The translations under genes and the position numbers were made by a program. Source: Crotophaga sulcirostris (Eukaryota; Chordata; Aves; Cuculiformes; Crotophagidae). From it: a DNA stretch of 64,000 nucleotides. Location of the stretch: assembly GCA_013397455.1 (NCBI GenBank), contig VYZB01000190.1, positions 1,590,038 to 1,654,037 on the forward strand, read 5' to 3'. Shown here piece after piece: positions 63,826-64,000 of this stretch; within the stretch, counting starts at the first letter, position 1, and the number at the start of each line of letters is the position of its first letter. The notes under the pieces were generated by a model. The model saw only the letters and a list, made by a program, of their open reading frames with translations. It was not told the origin of the DNA and did not search any database.

Positions 63826-63826
63826 T

Positions 63827-64000
63827 CGAGGAGCGACTGAGGGAGCTGGGGCTGTTTAGTCTGGAGAAGAGGAGGCTCAGGGGTGACCTTATTGCTCTCT
63901 ACAACTACCTAAAAGGAGGTTGTAGTCAAGCGGGCGTTGGTCTCTTCTCACAGGTGACCAGGGACAGAACTAGAGGGCACGGACTTAAGCTTAGTCAGGG
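63827..64000 (+). mobile_element. CR1 LINE, plus strand, runs off the window
   Basis: Starting at cgaggagcgactgagggagc, the sequence is the sense CR1 ORF2 C-terminal region. It is open from 63828 to the window edge in the frame reading [20 protein letters not shown], then [11 protein letters not shown] and [20 protein letters not shown]. It lacks stops and keeps the CR1 residues more closely than the other copies, so it is probably the youngest insertion here. It is 5'-truncated just before the conserved EERLREL block. Its 3' end lies beyond the window. Confidence 0.93.

Larger units (their letters stand above)
54435..63826. other. AT-rich single-copy DNA
   Basis: No gene or CR1 is recognised. 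Frames such as 57058-57375 and 61668-61943 (plus, 105 and 91 codons) have no domains. 58380-58620 mixes TAAT/ATTA cores with a perfect hairpin and looks like a candidate conserved non-coding element. At 58770-58830 (cagtggtcagacctcttacc, then tggcaatgcagg) there is a faint likeness to the head of an old tRNA-derived SINE. Confidence 0.5.

Overview
The window reads as AT-rich, gene-poor nuclear DNA from a bird. The decisive evidence is a set of CR1 non-LTR retrotransposon remnants, the dominant avian LINE. Their 3' ends carry the typical short ATTCTATGA-type repeats, seen as 'tcatagaatcatagaatc' on the plus strand where the element points leftwards. Their pieces translate into recognisable CR1 ORF2 parts: the endonuclease SDH motif, reverse transcriptase motifs A and C, and the C-terminal region. 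The species cannot be named from this. I found no convincing host protein-coding exon, tRNA, rRNA or CRISPR array. Nearly all open frames are short chance frames or lie in CR1. The window is best described as intergenic or deep intronic.

Layout: 1-9127 is single-copy AT-rich DNA with one curious minus-strand frame (4709-5074). A minus-strand CR1 lies at 9128-10165, an internally deleted minus-strand CR1 at 15861-16676, and a minus-strand CR1 at 18121-18644. The last is interrupted by a 91-bp segment that also occurs at 2681-2771. A second non-CR1 duplication, 107 bp long, lies at 19270-19376 and 20289-20395. From 20396 to about 49810 there is a stretch of more than 29 kb with no recognisable mobile element, only simple repeats and small tandem or inverted duplications. 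A CR1 graveyard at 49811-51120 holds at least three fragments, two of them probably nested. A plus-strand CR1 at 53121-54434 has an inverted 5' tip and a reverse transcriptase that has lost catalytic residues in two motifs. 54435-63826 is again single-copy AT-rich DNA, and a fresh-looking plus-strand CR1 starts at 63827 and runs off the end.

No set of genes works together here. The most noteworthy signals are rearrangement footprints: two pairs of roughly 100-bp duplicated non-CR1 segments at about 96-97% identity, and a twin-priming-like CR1 5' inversion. Weaker leads are a splice-site-bounded 147-bp open segment (15614-15760), a 121-codon cysteine-containing frame with a signal-peptide-like start (minus strand, 4709-5074), and a few perfect hairpins. 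All identity counts come from reading the sequence by eye.
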